A stretch of DNA of 64,000 bases from Streptomyces liliiviolaceus. Lineage in GTDB: Bacteria; Actinomycetota; Actinomycetes; Streptomycetales; Streptomycetaceae. Position 1 is the first letter of the stretch; each line of letters begins with the position of its first letter. The notes below the pieces were generated by a model. That model was not told where the DNA came from. It worked only from the letters and a program-made list of their open reading frames with translations, and searched no databases. The DNA is taken from assembly GCF_018070025.1 (NCBI RefSeq), contig NZ_JAGPYQ010000001.1, forward strand, positions 7,316,001 to 7,380,000. The letters are read 5' to 3'. This document shows positions 7,766 to 16,063 of the stretch, piece by piece. The translations under genes were made by a program, and so were the position numbers.

Positions 7766-8860
7766 TCAGGCCGCGGCGGGGACCTCTTCGCGCTCGAAGG
7801 AGTCGATCGTGCGCGTGAAGTCCCGGGTGGAGAGCAGCAGCTTGTAGATGATGGCCAGCTCGAAGACGAGGAGCAGGGCGCCGGAGACGATGGTCGCCTT
7901 GATGACCGAGTCGAACAGCGGGCCCAGGATGAAGACGCCCATCTGGAACTCGATACCGCTCACCAGGTGCGTACGGATGCGGTGGCGCAGGAAGAAGGAA
8001 CGGGCGCGGAGGTAGACCGGGAAGCGGTGCCTGAACTCCTGGTGCAGGTCGATCACGCGGGCCGGGGCCTTGGTCGGCGCCTCGCCCTCGGCTCCGACCC
8101 CGCCCTCGGCGGCGTCCGGCGCGGACACTGCCGTCGCCGCGGTCGCCGGCGCGTGCTCGCGCTCCGCGAAGGCGGCGACCTCGGGGCTCTCCGCGATCTC
8201 CGCGGACTCCGCGACGCCCCCCGGTGTCACCGTCGCCGTGGCCGCCTGGCGGATGTCCTGCTCGATGTCCGCCTCGGGGTTGTTGCGCAGCAGGTCCTCC
8301 ATGAAGGCGAGCTCCGCGGCGTTCTCCGCGCGCCGGGCCGCCCGCACCCGCGCCTTGATCTGCTTGCGCATGGTGTGGCGGATCTTGAAGATCTCCAGGC
8401 CGTTGATGTAGCGCAGCGTGTCGAGGAAGACGACCGCGGCGGCCAGCCAGATGTAGATCGTCTCGCCGGTGCGGTCGTACTGCCCGGCCATCAGCGCGAC
8501 GCCGCACACCGCCACCCGGATGCGGTCGAAGACGAAGTCCAGCCAGGCGCCGAAGACCGAGCCCTGCCCCGTGAGGCGGGCCACCTTTCCGTCCATGCAG
8601 TCGAGGATGAAGCTCAGGTGGTAGACGAACGCACCGGCGATCAGCCACCGCCAGTCACCGAACGCGAAGAACGCCGCCGAGACCAGGCCGAGCAGGAACG
8701 CGCCCCAGGTGATCTGGTTCGGGGTGATCCGCGTGTACTTCGCGGTCAACCGCACCAGCGGAGTGGCGACCGGGTCGACGAGCAGCACGGTCCACCAGGC
8801 GTCCCGCTTCTTCTCGGTGATGCGGCGCACCTCTGCGAGGGGCGGTATGTCACGGCGCAT
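7766..8860 (-). CDS. CDP-alcohol phosphatidyltransferase family membrane enzyme
   Basis: 364 residues. The signature D-x2-D-G-x2-A-R-x8-G-x3-D-x3-D is complete: it begins DCMDGKVARL and ends GAWLDFVFD (residues about 89-113). These Asp residues bind the divalent metal and CDP-alcohol. Several hydrophobic helices flank it. A long soluble insert rich in Ala/Glu (about residues 165-265) separates the catalytic half from the last helices (FILGPLFDSVIKATIVSGALLLVFELAIIY). The enzyme should transfer a phosphatidyl or alcohol-phosphate group in phospholipid or related polyol synthesis. The acceptor cannot be read from the sequence. Monocistronic, with its own promoter region. Confidence 0.85.
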   Translation of the reverse strand: MRRDIPPLAEVRRITEKKRDAWWTVLLVDPVATPLVRLTAKYTRITPNQITWGAFLLGLVSAAFFAFGDWRWLIAGAFVYHLSFILDCMDGKVARLTGQGSVFGAWLDFVFDRIRVAVCGVALMAGQYDRTGETIYIWLAAAVVFLDTLRYINGLEIFKIRHTMRKQIKARVRAARRAENAAELAFMEDLLRNNPEADIEQDIRQAATATVTPGGVAESAEIAESPEVAAFAEREHAPATAATAVSAPDAAEGGVGAEGEAPTKAPARVIDLHQEFRHRFPVYLRARSFFLRHRIRTHLVSGIEFQMGVFILGPLFDSVIKATIVSGALLLVFELAIIYKLLLSTRDFTRTIDSFEREEVPAAA

Positions 8861-8897
8861 AGGTCAACTTCCCAAAGTTCGTATCGAGTTCACCTCA

Positions 8898-8926
8898 CGC
8901 TAAGAAGGTGTTCGATCAAAGAACAA
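8898..8926 (-). promoter_or_regulatory. Possible promoter of the phosphatidyltransferase gene
   Basis: Reading leftwards: TTGTTC (8926-8921), 17 bases, TTAGCG (8903-8898), 38 bases before the start codon. It lies in a comparatively AT-rich 278-base gap (8861-9138) that otherwise shows only the hairpin near its right end. Confidence 0.4.
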
Positions 8927-9079
8927 GAAGTAGCCCGTGCAACCTTCTGTGGGGGTCAGGGGTCGAACTCAGCAACCGGATCCATGACCCGACAGCACGG
9001 ACCCCGCGTTACCCGAGCGTTATCTAATGACCTTCCCGTTATACAAAGTGCGCCATGGCTTCACCAATTCCATGGAACC

Positions 9080-9115
9080 GTGACCCGGGGGCGTTCCGGG
9101 TTCGCTGAGGGTCAC
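9080..9115 (-). terminator. Hairpin after the glycosyltransferase gene
   Basis: GTGACCC (9080-9086) pairs with GGGTCAC (9109-9115), with an inner CCCGG/CCGGG stem. It starts 24 bases past the stop codon of the glycosyltransferase gene in its direction of reading. Confidence 0.45.
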
Positions 9116-9138
9116 CTGAGCAGGCGTTCTACGTCCTG

Positions 9139-10359
9139 TCAGGCTTCGTCCTGCCCTTGGGGAATTTCCGCTTCGATCAAATCCGCGGCTCGCGAAGTTC
9201 CTCCTTCGGCCGCCATCTCGGCCTGGATCGACTTGAGTTTCCGTGCCACTTCCGGATCGTCGGCGATAGCGAGTACGGCTTCGCGCAGGGTGTCGGCGGT
9301 GACCTCTTCCATGGGCAGCCGGCGGGCGACTCCGAGCGCCTGGAGCACGTCCGCGTTGCCGAACTGGTCGACGGCCTGCGGTACGCACACCATCGGTGTG
9401 GCGGTCGCCATCCCCTCCTGGCTGCCGCCCGCTCCGGCGTGCGTGACGAAGACGTCGGCCTGCTGGAGGATCGCGAGCTGCGGGACCCAGTCGCGCACTT
9501 CCACGTTCGCCGGGATCTCGCCGAGTTCGGCCGGGTCGACGTGCTTGCCGATCTGGAGCACCAGATGCCAGTCCGGCAGCGCGCCGAACGCCGTCGCGCA
9601 CGCGCGGTAGAAGGCGGGCTGCTTGGTGAAGGCGGACCCCAGGGACACGAGGGCGACGCGCCCGGCACCCTCGGGCCGCCGCCACTCGCCCTGGGCGGCG
9701 CGGTCGCCCTGACAGGCGCCGACGAAGGTGTACACGGACTCGTCGACCCGGTCGGCGTTCGGCTGAAGGGCCTTCGGGATGAGGACCAGGGAGCGGGCGG
9801 GCCGGCCGGCGAAGTGATCGGGGTCCAGGCCGACCCCGTTCTCGTCGAGCCAGGCCTGGAAGCGGGCGTAGTACGCCTGCCCCCGCTCGGTCTTCTTCGG
9901 CTCCGCCCACATGGGCTCGGCGACCTCCTCCTCGTACCCCTCCCAGGCGACGAGGTTCGGTGAGAGCGAGACGGCGGGGACGCCCCAGCGGTGGGCGAGG
10001 ACGCGGGCCGGGTACGAGGTGATGTCGTGGATCACGAGGTCGGGTTCGTCGCCCTCGTACGCCTCGATGAGCTGCGGGAGTGCCTGGATCGCGTCCGCGA
10101 GGAAGGGTTCCACGTTGTCCAGGAGCGTGCTCCCCCAGGCGCTGGGGTCGTCGTCGGGGGACGGCAGGGTCGAGGTCCAGAGCTTCGGCTCGGCGCCGGC
10201 CTCGGCGACCTTCTCGGCGAAGACCGGCGGAATCGCGTACGTGACCCGATGCCCCCGGGCGACGAGCTCCCGGATCACTTCGAGACTCGGGTTCACATGC
10301 CCGTGGGCGGCGACGGAGAACATGGCGATGTGGGCGGGGGCGGTACGAGGGGTGGTCAT
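9139..10359 (-). CDS. Macrolide-type UDP-glycosyltransferase (OleD/MgtA-like)
   Basis: 406 residues, GT1 family with a GT-B fold, very close to OleD of Streptomyces antibioticus and MgtA of S. lividans as I recall them. These cytoplasmic enzymes add glucose from UDP-glucose to the 2'-OH of macrolide sugars and so inactivate the drug. The catalytic His19 ([14 protein letters not shown]) and its Asp partner in [11 protein letters not shown] are present. So is the donor-binding C-terminal block ([27 protein letters not shown] ... [10 protein letters not shown]). No macrolide biosynthesis genes lie nearby, so a self-standing resistance or detoxification role is likely. A 14-base palindrome lies just upstream. 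Confidence 0.92.
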   Translation of the reverse strand: MTTPRTAPAHIAMFSVAAHGHVNPSLEVIRELVARGHRVTYAIPPVFAEKVAEAGAEPKLWTSTLPSPDDDPSAWGSTLLDNVEPFLADAIQALPQLIEAYEGDEPDLVIHDITSYPARVLAHRWGVPAVSLSPNLVAWEGYEEEVAEPMWAEPKKTERGQAYYARFQAWLDENGVGLDPDHFAGRPARSLVLIPKALQPNADRVDESVYTFVGACQGDRAAQGEWRRPEGAGRVALVSLGSAFTKQPAFYRACATAFGALPDWHLVLQIGKHVDPAELGEIPANVEVRDWVPQLAILQQADVFVTHAGAGGSQEGMATATPMVCVPQAVDQFGNADVLQALGVARRLPMEEVTADTLREAVLAIADDPEVARKLKSIQAEMAAEGGTSRAADLIEAEIPQGQDEA

Positions 10360-10377
10360 ACCCCAACCCTAAACAAG

Positions 10378-10391
10378 ACGAGACGTCTCGT
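10378..10391. promoter_or_regulatory. 14-base perfect palindrome upstream of the glycosyltransferase gene
   Basis: ACGAGACGTCTCGT is its own reverse complement and begins 19 bases before the start codon of the leftward gene. Its size and symmetry fit the operator of a TetR- or MarR-type repressor, but no such gene is adjacent. Confidence 0.55.
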
Positions 10392-10434
10392 GCAATCCAA
10401 TTACCCGCTGGCCCTTGGCGGGCCCTCGCTTTTC

Positions 10435-10527
10435 AGGGGCGCGGGGAACTGCGCGCCCAGCCACAACGGACCCGCACCCGAAGAACCACCCGCACCGCCC
10501 ACCATCAGGGGCGCGGGGAACTGCGCG
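10435..10527 (+). repeat. Two copies of the interspersed GGGGCGCGGGGAACTGCGC repeat
   Basis: Core copies at 10435-10455 and 10507-10527 in the same orientation. The second is followed by the usual flank AGCCCCCACCGGACCCGC. They fill the 235-base gap between the glycosyltransferase start and the stop of the sugar-binding protein gene, so they lie at the end of the sugar ABC operon. Confidence 0.85.
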
Positions 10528-10594
10528 ACAAGCCCCCACCGGACCCGCACCCGGCAACGCACCGCCCCCGCCCCACCCCCGTGGCGGCAGCCCG

Positions 10595-11920
10595 TCACCT
10601 CTGGTACCGCGCCAGCACCCGGTTCCCGTCCGTCACCAACCGCCGCCGCAACTCCCCCAGCCCGATCCCCCCGCTGTAGTACGACTGATACGCAGGCGTG
10701 GCCACCTTGTCCTTCCACTCCGGATACCCCCGCACGGACTGCGCGGGAGCGGACCGCAGCTCCCCGGCGACCGCCGCCCCCACGGCCCACCCGTCCTTCT
10801 CCCCCCGCAGCGCCGGATCCCGCAACGCCTGCGTCCCGGTCGGCAGCATCCAGTCCCCCAGCGCGAGCCGCACCATGTTCCGCGGCCGGAGCAGGAAGTC
10901 GATGAAGGCCGCGGCCTCCTTTTTGTGCGGGCTGTCCTCGGCGACGGACAGCGTCTGCGGACTCACGCCCTGGGTGAGCCCGTCGACCCCCGCGGGCGCG
11001 GGCAGCACCTGCCAGTCGAACCCCTTCGGCGCCTGCTGCACGATCTGCTGCCGATAGGAGAACCCGAGCGGAACCATCGCGTATTTGCCGCCGAAGAAGC
11101 CGGGCAGGGTGTCGGAGCCACCGCTGCCGAGCGTCGAACCCGACGCGCTGCCGTCGACGTTGACCTGGTCGTGGATGGTCCGCGGCACGACCGCGTCGCC
11201 GTCCTCGAACCGGATCCGCACCTTGCCGTCCGCGCCGCGGTGGAACAGCTGCCCGCCGGTCGACAACGACAGGTTGAGCGTCGCCGAGACGGGCTCCTTG
11301 AGCGGCCAGGCCACCCCGTACTTCCCGTCGTCCCCGCCGCCCAGTTCGTCGGTGACGCGCCTGAACTCGTCCCAGCTCCACGGCTTTTCGGGCGTGGGGA
11401 TCCGTACCCCCGACTCCTTCAGCCACTTGGCGTTGGCGATCAGGACGCGCGGCTCCTGGAGGAACGGCACACCGTAGATCCCGTCCCCGAACGTCGTCGT
11501 CTCCCAGCTCCGCCCCGGGATGTCGGAGGTGAGCCGCTCGGACAGCAGCCCGCGCAGATCCGCGAGATACCCGCCGTACGCGAAGTCCGCGAGGTCGTCC
11601 GAGGCGTCGTGGATGATGTCCGGCGCCTCACCGCCCTCGAAGGACGTGAGCAACTGGTCGTGGACGCTGTCCCAGGAGCCCTGTACGTACTCGACCTCGA
11701 CGTCCGGATGCGCGGCGTTCCACTCTCGCACCAGTTCCTTGTTGGCGTCGACGGACTCCTTCTGCCAGGCCAGCGACTGGAAGCGCAGCGTGATCCGCCC
11801 GTCCTCGGAACCGCCCCCGTCCCCGGAACAGCCGGAGCCCGCGACGAACACCAGACCGGCGACCAGCCCGGCCAGCCACCCCCTGCCCCTCCGCAACCGC
11901 ATCCGCGTCCGCGTCCGCAT
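10595..11920 (-). CDS. Sugar ABC transporter substrate-binding lipoprotein
   Basis: 441 residues. A lipoprotein signal peptide (basic MRTRTRMRLRRGRG, hydrophobic core, lipobox VAGSGC) is followed by a type 1 extracellular solute-binding domain (ITLRFQSLAWQKES, EWNAAHPDVEVEYVQGSWDSVHDQLLTSFEGGEAPDI). It should capture an oligosaccharide outside the membrane and pass it to the two permeases encoded just upstream. Its ATG overlaps the stop of the second permease by one base (TGATG). No ATPase gene is present; Streptomyces sugar importers commonly share the multitask ATPase MsiK encoded elsewhere. Confidence 0.92.
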   Translation of the reverse strand: MRTRTRMRLRRGRGWLAGLVAGLVFVAGSGCSGDGGGSEDGRITLRFQSLAWQKESVDANKELVREWNAAHPDVEVEYVQGSWDSVHDQLLTSFEGGEAPDIIHDASDDLADFAYGGYLADLRGLLSERLTSDIPGRSWETTTFGDGIYGVPFLQEPRVLIANAKWLKESGVRIPTPEKPWSWDEFRRVTDELGGGDDGKYGVAWPLKEPVSATLNLSLSTGGQLFHRGADGKVRIRFEDGDAVVPRTIHDQVNVDGSASGSTLGSGGSDTLPGFFGGKYAMVPLGFSYRQQIVQQAPKGFDWQVLPAPAGVDGLTQGVSPQTLSVAEDSPHKKEAAAFIDFLLRPRNMVRLALGDWMLPTGTQALRDPALRGEKDGWAVGAAVAGELRSAPAQSVRGYPEWKDKVATPAYQSYYSGGIGLGELRRRLVTDGNRVLARYQR

Positions 11921-12753
11921 CAGCTCTTCACCGCCCCGGCCAGCATGCCGCCCGTGATCCGTTTCTGGATGAGCGCGAAGACGACCAGCGACGGGATGGT
12001 CGCCAGGAACGCGGCGGCGGCGAGCGGGCCGAGGTCCGCCACGCCCTCCGCGCCGAGGAAGTGGGTGAGGACGACGGGCAAGGTCTGCTTCTCCGGAGTC
12101 TTGAGCAGCACCAGCGCGAAGAAGAACTCGTTCCACGCGGTGATGAACGCGAACAGGGCCGTGGCCACGATGCCCGGCGCGAGCAGCGGCGCGGTGATCG
12201 AGACCAGGGTGCGCACCTTGCCGGCGCCGTCCACCGCGGCGGCCTCCTCCATCTCGGTCGGCACCGCCCGTACGTACCCCACGAGCATCCAGAGCGCGAA
12301 CGGCAGCGCCCACACGACGTAGACCATGACCAGCCCGGCCACGGAGTTGATCAGGTGCAGGTTCTTCAGGACGAGGAACAGCGGGATGATCACCAGGACG
12401 AACGGGAAGGCCTGGCTGACCACCACCCAGCCGGTGGCCGCCTTCGCCAGCCGGGTGCGGTGCCTGGCCATGACGTACGCCATCGGGGTGGCGATCAGTA
12501 CGGCGATCACGGCCGCGCCGAGCGCCGCGACCAGGGAGTTCAAGGCGGCCCGCAGCAGCGGCTGTTCGTCGAAGGCCTGCCGGAAGTTGTCGAGGGTCGG
12601 GTCCTGCGGGAGCCAGGTCGGGTGCAGGCTGGCCAGTTCACGTGCCGGTTTGAAGGCGGTGGAGACCAGCCACAGGAACGGGAAGGCGAGGAAGACCAGA
12701 TACGCGAGAAGCGCCGCGTACTGGCCCGCGCGGGCCCTTCTGCTCGTCCTCAC
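11920..12753 (-). CDS. Carbohydrate ABC transporter permease (MalG-type)
   Basis: 277 residues with six membrane helices. The ABC permease coupling loop EMEEAAAVDGAGKVRTLVSITAPLLAPG matches the EAA motif that docks on the ATPase. The GTG start overlaps the stop of the first permease by four bases (GTGA), which implies translational coupling. This is the second of two permeases that form the translocation pore of the importer. Confidence 0.92.
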   Translation of the reverse strand: MRTSRRARAGQYAALLAYLVFLAFPFLWLVSTAFKPARELASLHPTWLPQDPTLDNFRQAFDEQPLLRAALNSLVAALGAAVIAVLIATPMAYVMARHRTRLAKAATGWVVVSQAFPFVLVIIPLFLVLKNLHLINSVAGLVMVYVVWALPFALWMLVGYVRAVPTEMEEAAAVDGAGKVRTLVSITAPLLAPGIVATALFAFITAWNEFFFALVLLKTPEKQTLPVVLTHFLGAEGVADLGPLAAAAFLATIPSLVVFALIQKRITGGMLAGAVKS

Positions 12754-13685
12754 GCGTCCTCGCCTCCCCGCAGCCGGCCGACCAGATGGACGGCGAGGAT
12801 CACCGAGATCACCGCGACCATCACGCATCCCATCGCCGCCGCGTAGCCGAACTGGCCGTAGCGGAAGGCCTCTTCGTAGGCGAACAGCATCGGCAGCCGG
12901 GTACGGCCGCCGGGGCCGCCCTGGGTCAGTACGTAGACCAGGGCGAACGAGTTGAAGTTCCAGATGAAGTTGAGCGCCGTGATGGCGAGCGCGACCGGTT
13001 TCAGCGCGGGCCAGGTGACCGTGCGGAAGCGCCGCCAGGCGCCCGCGCCGTCCATGGCGGCCGCCTCGTGGAGTTCGCGCGGGGTGTTCTGCAGTCCGGC
13101 GAGCAGGGCGACCGTCGTCTGGGGCATGCCCGCCCAGATCCCGACGACGATCACCGCGGGCAGCGCGCTCGCGAGGCCCGACAGCCAGTCCCGTCCGTCG
13201 CCCAGGCCCAGATCGCGGATCGTCTCGTTGAGGATGCCCGCGTCCGGGTTGTAGACGAGCCGCCACATGATGCCGACCACGACCTCGGGCATCGCCCACG
13301 GGATGATCGCGAGCGCCCGCGCCAGCCAGCGCAGCCGCAGCTCCTCGTTGAGCAGCAGGGCGAGCCCCAGCGCGAGGACGAACTGGGGGACGGTCACGCC
13401 GACCGCCCACACCAGGCCGATCCGGAACGACTCCCAGAACAGGGTGTCGTGCAGCAGATCCTGGAAGTTGAGGGCGCCGACCCACTGCGTGGGCTCGGTC
13501 CGGCCCGACTGTGCGTCGGTGAACGCCAGGGCGATGCCGTACAGGAGCGGGCCGACGCTGAGCACCAGGATCGGGATCAGCGCGGGCAGCACCAGGAACC
13601 AGGCACCGTGGTCGACGGGGCGGCCCGACCCGCCGGCCCGGGGTGCGGGCTTCGCTGACCGCTTCCTTGCGGTCGCCAATGTCAC
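12750..13685 (-). CDS. Carbohydrate ABC transporter permease (MalF/UgpA-type)
   Basis: 311 residues with six predicted membrane helices. The EAA coupling motif is ELHEAAAMDGAGAWRRFRTVTWPALKPV. First gene of the operon; GTG start with AGAGGAG nine bases upstream. The 261-base gap to the divergent phosphotransferase-like gene (13686-13946) must hold both promoters, but I see no convincing operator in it. Confidence 0.92.
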   Translation of the reverse strand: MTLATARKRSAKPAPRAGGSGRPVDHGAWFLVLPALIPILVLSVGPLLYGIALAFTDAQSGRTEPTQWVGALNFQDLLHDTLFWESFRIGLVWAVGVTVPQFVLALGLALLLNEELRLRWLARALAIIPWAMPEVVVGIMWRLVYNPDAGILNETIRDLGLGDGRDWLSGLASALPAVIVVGIWAGMPQTTVALLAGLQNTPRELHEAAAMDGAGAWRRFRTVTWPALKPVALAITALNFIWNFNSFALVYVLTQGGPGGRTRLPMLFAYEEAFRYGQFGYAAAMGCVMVAVISVILAVHLVGRLRGGEDA

Positions 13686-13946
13686 GGAATCGGCTCCTCT
13701 GAGCGGTTCGTGTCGGTCTGGCCGTCCCGGTGGTCCCCGTCATCGTCGTGATCCGGCGACACCGCGTCAAGACAGCACGCGCGCCCGGCGGACGGCCCCC
13801 ACCAGTGCGGATGGGACGCCCCGGTGGCGTACGGCGCGCTGCCGTGTCCACGGCCCGGGGCAGAATGGCGTACGAGGGCGTACGACGACGTGTGCGGGAA
13901 CAGTGGGAGCCGAGGGCTTGGCCGGAGGCTTCACGGAAGGCGAGTG

Positions 13947-14822
13947 ATGGACGAGGCACAGGCGCGGGACGTACTCGCCGAGGCGCGTATCGGCCCGGCC
14001 AGACCCGGGCGCGACGGCCGGGACGCGGTGCTGCTCGCGCTGGGCGAGAACGCCGTCTTCGCCCTCGGCGACCTGGTGGTCAAGGTGGGCCGCGACACCG
14101 AACTCCTCGACCGGGCGCGGCGGGAGCTGGCCGTCGCGCTCTGGCTCGCCGAGGCGGGCGTTCCGGCGGTGCGGCCCGCCGAGCCCGAGGCACGGTTCGT
14201 CGACGGTCACCCGGTGACGCTGTGGCACCGGCTGTCCGACCCCGTCCGCCCGGCCGAACCGCGTGATCTGGCCGCACTGCTGCGGGTGGTGCACGCGCTG
14301 CCCGCCCCCTCGTTCGCGCTGCCCCGCCGTGAGCTGCTGGGCGGGGTGGAGCGGTGGCTGCGGCTCGCGGGGGACGTGATCGATCCGGCGGACGCGGCGT
14401 TCCTGCGGGACCGGCGGGACGGGTTCGCCACGGCCGCGGCCGCGCTCTCGCCGTCGTTGCCGCCGGGGCCGATCCACGGGGACGCGCTGCCCCGCAATGT
14501 GCATGTCGGGCCCGACGGGCCCGTGCTGGTCGACCTGGAGACGTTCTCCGCGGACCTGCGGGAGCACGACCTGGTCGTACTGGCCCTGTCGCGCGACCGG
14601 TACGGGCTGTCCGCCGAGGCGTACGAGTCGTTCACGGGGACGTACGGGTGGGATGTGCGGGAGTGGGAGGGGTGTGCCGTGTTGCGCGGGGCGCGGGAGA
14701 CCGCGAGCTGTGCGTGGGTCGCGCAGCATGCGCCGAGCAATCCTCGGGCGCTCGCGGAGTTCGAGCGGCGGGTGGCGTCCTTGCGGGACGGGGACGAGAC
14801 GGTGCGGTGGTTCCCGTTCTGA
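13947..14822 (+). CDS. Aminoglycoside phosphotransferase (APH) family protein
   Basis: 291 residues with a protein-kinase-like fold. The catalytic loop is IHGDALPRNVHV (HxD....N complete), and the metal-binding segment is LVDLE in place of DFG. The N-terminal lobe has VKVG, with a candidate ATP-binding Lys. Family members phosphorylate antibiotics, choline, homoserine or other small hydroxyl compounds; the substrate here is unknown. The start is the ATG at 13947 because GGAAGGCGAG lies just before it. An in-frame ATG at 13824 would add an atypical N-terminal extension. Confidence 0.82.
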   Translation: MDEAQARDVLAEARIGPARPGRDGRDAVLLALGENAVFALGDLVVKVGRDTELLDRARRELAVALWLAEAGVPAVRPAEPEARFVDGHPVTLWHRLSDPVRPAEPRDLAALLRVVHALPAPSFALPRRELLGGVERWLRLAGDVIDPADAAFLRDRRDGFATAAAALSPSLPPGPIHGDALPRNVHVGPDGPVLVDLETFSADLREHDLVVLALSRDRYGLSAEAYESFTGTYGWDVREWEGCAVLRGARETASCAWVAQHAPSNPRALAEFERRVASLRDGDETVRWFPF

Positions 14823-14872
14823 GCGCTCCGCGGCCGGGCCGGTGAGCCGCCCGCGGACGCGCGGTGGCTGGC

Positions 14873-15014
14873 CGCGCAGTTCCCCGCGCCCCTAAAGGCA
14901 AAAGACTGCGCCGTTCCCCGCGCCCCTGAAGGCAAAAGACTGCGCCGTTCCCCGCGCCCCTGAAGGCAAAAGCTGGGGCGCAGCCCCGCTTTTAGGGGCG
15001 CGGGGAACTGCGCG
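14873..15014. repeat. Composite repeat: tandem 34-base units inside an inverted pair of cores
   Basis: A leftward core (14873-14893) is followed by a 34-base unit containing AAGGCAAAAGACTGCGCCG, repeated in tandem (AAGGCAAAAG at 14895, 14929 and 14963). A rightward core then follows (14994-15014). The whole can fold into one large cruciform. It lies between the convergent phosphotransferase-like and LysR genes, so it probably ends both transcripts. Confidence 0.85.
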
Positions 15015-15058
15015 GCCAGCCACGACGGACCCGCACGTCGGAACTGGGCCGGGGCTTC

Positions 15059-15961
15059 TCAGCCCTGCGTGCGGATCGTGTCGGCCGCCCGGTGCAGCTC
15101 GGCGAGAACCGTGCGCACCGCCTTGCGGGCCGTGCGTTCGGGCCGGTGCAGGGCGTCGATCTGACGGCGGGCGCGGACGCCGGTGAGGGGCCTGAGGACC
15201 AGCGCCGGGTGCGGGCGCATCGTCCAGCGGGGCATCAGCGCGAGGCCCCCACCCGCGGCGACCGCCTCGGCGACCACCGCGAACTCGTTGATGCGGTGCA
15301 CCAGCCGCAGCCGACGCCCCGCGGCCGTCGCGATCGCGTCGATCGTGGCCACCACCGGGAACCCGTCGTGCGCGGTGATCCACGGCTCGTCGGCCACGTC
15401 GAGCGGGGTGAGCCGCCGCTTGACCGCCAGCGGATGGTCGGCGGGCATGGCCACGTCGAGCGGTTCGCGCAGCAGGGTCGTGGCGGTGACCGTGCCCGGC
15501 CAGCCCGGGGTGTGTTCCAGGCGGTGGGCGAGCACCAGGTCGTACTCCCGCGTCAGCGGCGGGAATTCGCCCTGCGTCACATCCGCGTCGGCGAGGCAGA
15601 GGCGCGGCCCGCCGGATGCGGCCAGCCCCCGCAGCAGCAGCGGGAAGAACGCCGAGGCCCCGCTGTGGAAGGCCGCCACCGACACCTCGCCGTCCGGCCG
15701 GTCCACGAACTCCTCGACGGTGTGCCGGGCCCGCTCCAGCGCCGTCTCCACCTCGATCGCCGCGCCAGCCAGGGCCTGCCCGGCGTCCGTGAGGGCCAGC
15801 CGCCGCCCCTGGCGCTCGGTGAGCGGGACGGGAATCGCGCGCTGCAGCAGCCGCAACTGCTGGGAGATCGCCGAGGGCGTCACCAGCAGGGCCTCGGCGA
15901 CCGCCGTGACACTGCCCAGTTCGCCCAGCTCGCGCAGAATCCTCAGCTGCCGTTCGTCCAT
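15059..15961 (-). CDS. LysR family transcriptional regulator
   Basis: 300 residues. The N-terminal winged helix-turn-helix MDERQLRILRELGELGSVTAVAEALLVTPSAISQQLRLLQ is typical. The C-terminal effector-binding domain (about residues 90-295) has EYDLVLAHRLEHTP and a PADHPLA segment. Divergent from the EamA transporter gene, with a symmetrical CTAAA/TTTAG site between them, so it likely regulates itself and the transporter. Confidence 0.9.
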   Translation of the reverse strand: MDERQLRILRELGELGSVTAVAEALLVTPSAISQQLRLLQRAIPVPLTERQGRRLALTDAGQALAGAAIEVETALERARHTVEEFVDRPDGEVSVAAFHSGASAFFPLLLRGLAASGGPRLCLADADVTQGEFPPLTREYDLVLAHRLEHTPGWPGTVTATTLLREPLDVAMPADHPLAVKRRLTPLDVADEPWITAHDGFPVVATIDAIATAAGRRLRLVHRINEFAVVAEAVAAGGGLALMPRWTMRPHPALVLRPLTGVRARRQIDALHRPERTARKAVRTVLAELHRAADTIRTQG

Positions 15962-16001
15962 GACCTCAGCCCTCGCCGACACTCTCCCCGATGTAGTGAT
16001 G

Positions 16002-16018
16002 CTAAAGGATCGTTTTAG
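16002..16018. promoter_or_regulatory. Candidate LysR binding site
   Basis: CTAAA-7 bases-TTTAG lies in the 102-base divergent gap between the LysR gene and the transporter gene, the usual position for an autoregulatory LysR box (T-N11-A type). Confidence 0.55.
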
Positions 16019-16063
16019 AAGTTGGCTCTGGGCTTCAGAGTCCTGGCAGGGCAGGGTGAGCGC

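Noticed and set aside
9139..13685. Macrolide biosynthetic gene cluster
   Set aside because: Apart from the glycosyltransferase there is no polyketide synthase, P450 or sugar gene; the neighbours are a sugar importer and a phospholipid enzyme.
14873..15014. CRISPR-like array
   Set aside because: The 34-base units are contiguous with no unique spacers and belong to the repeat-hairpin family; no cas genes are present.
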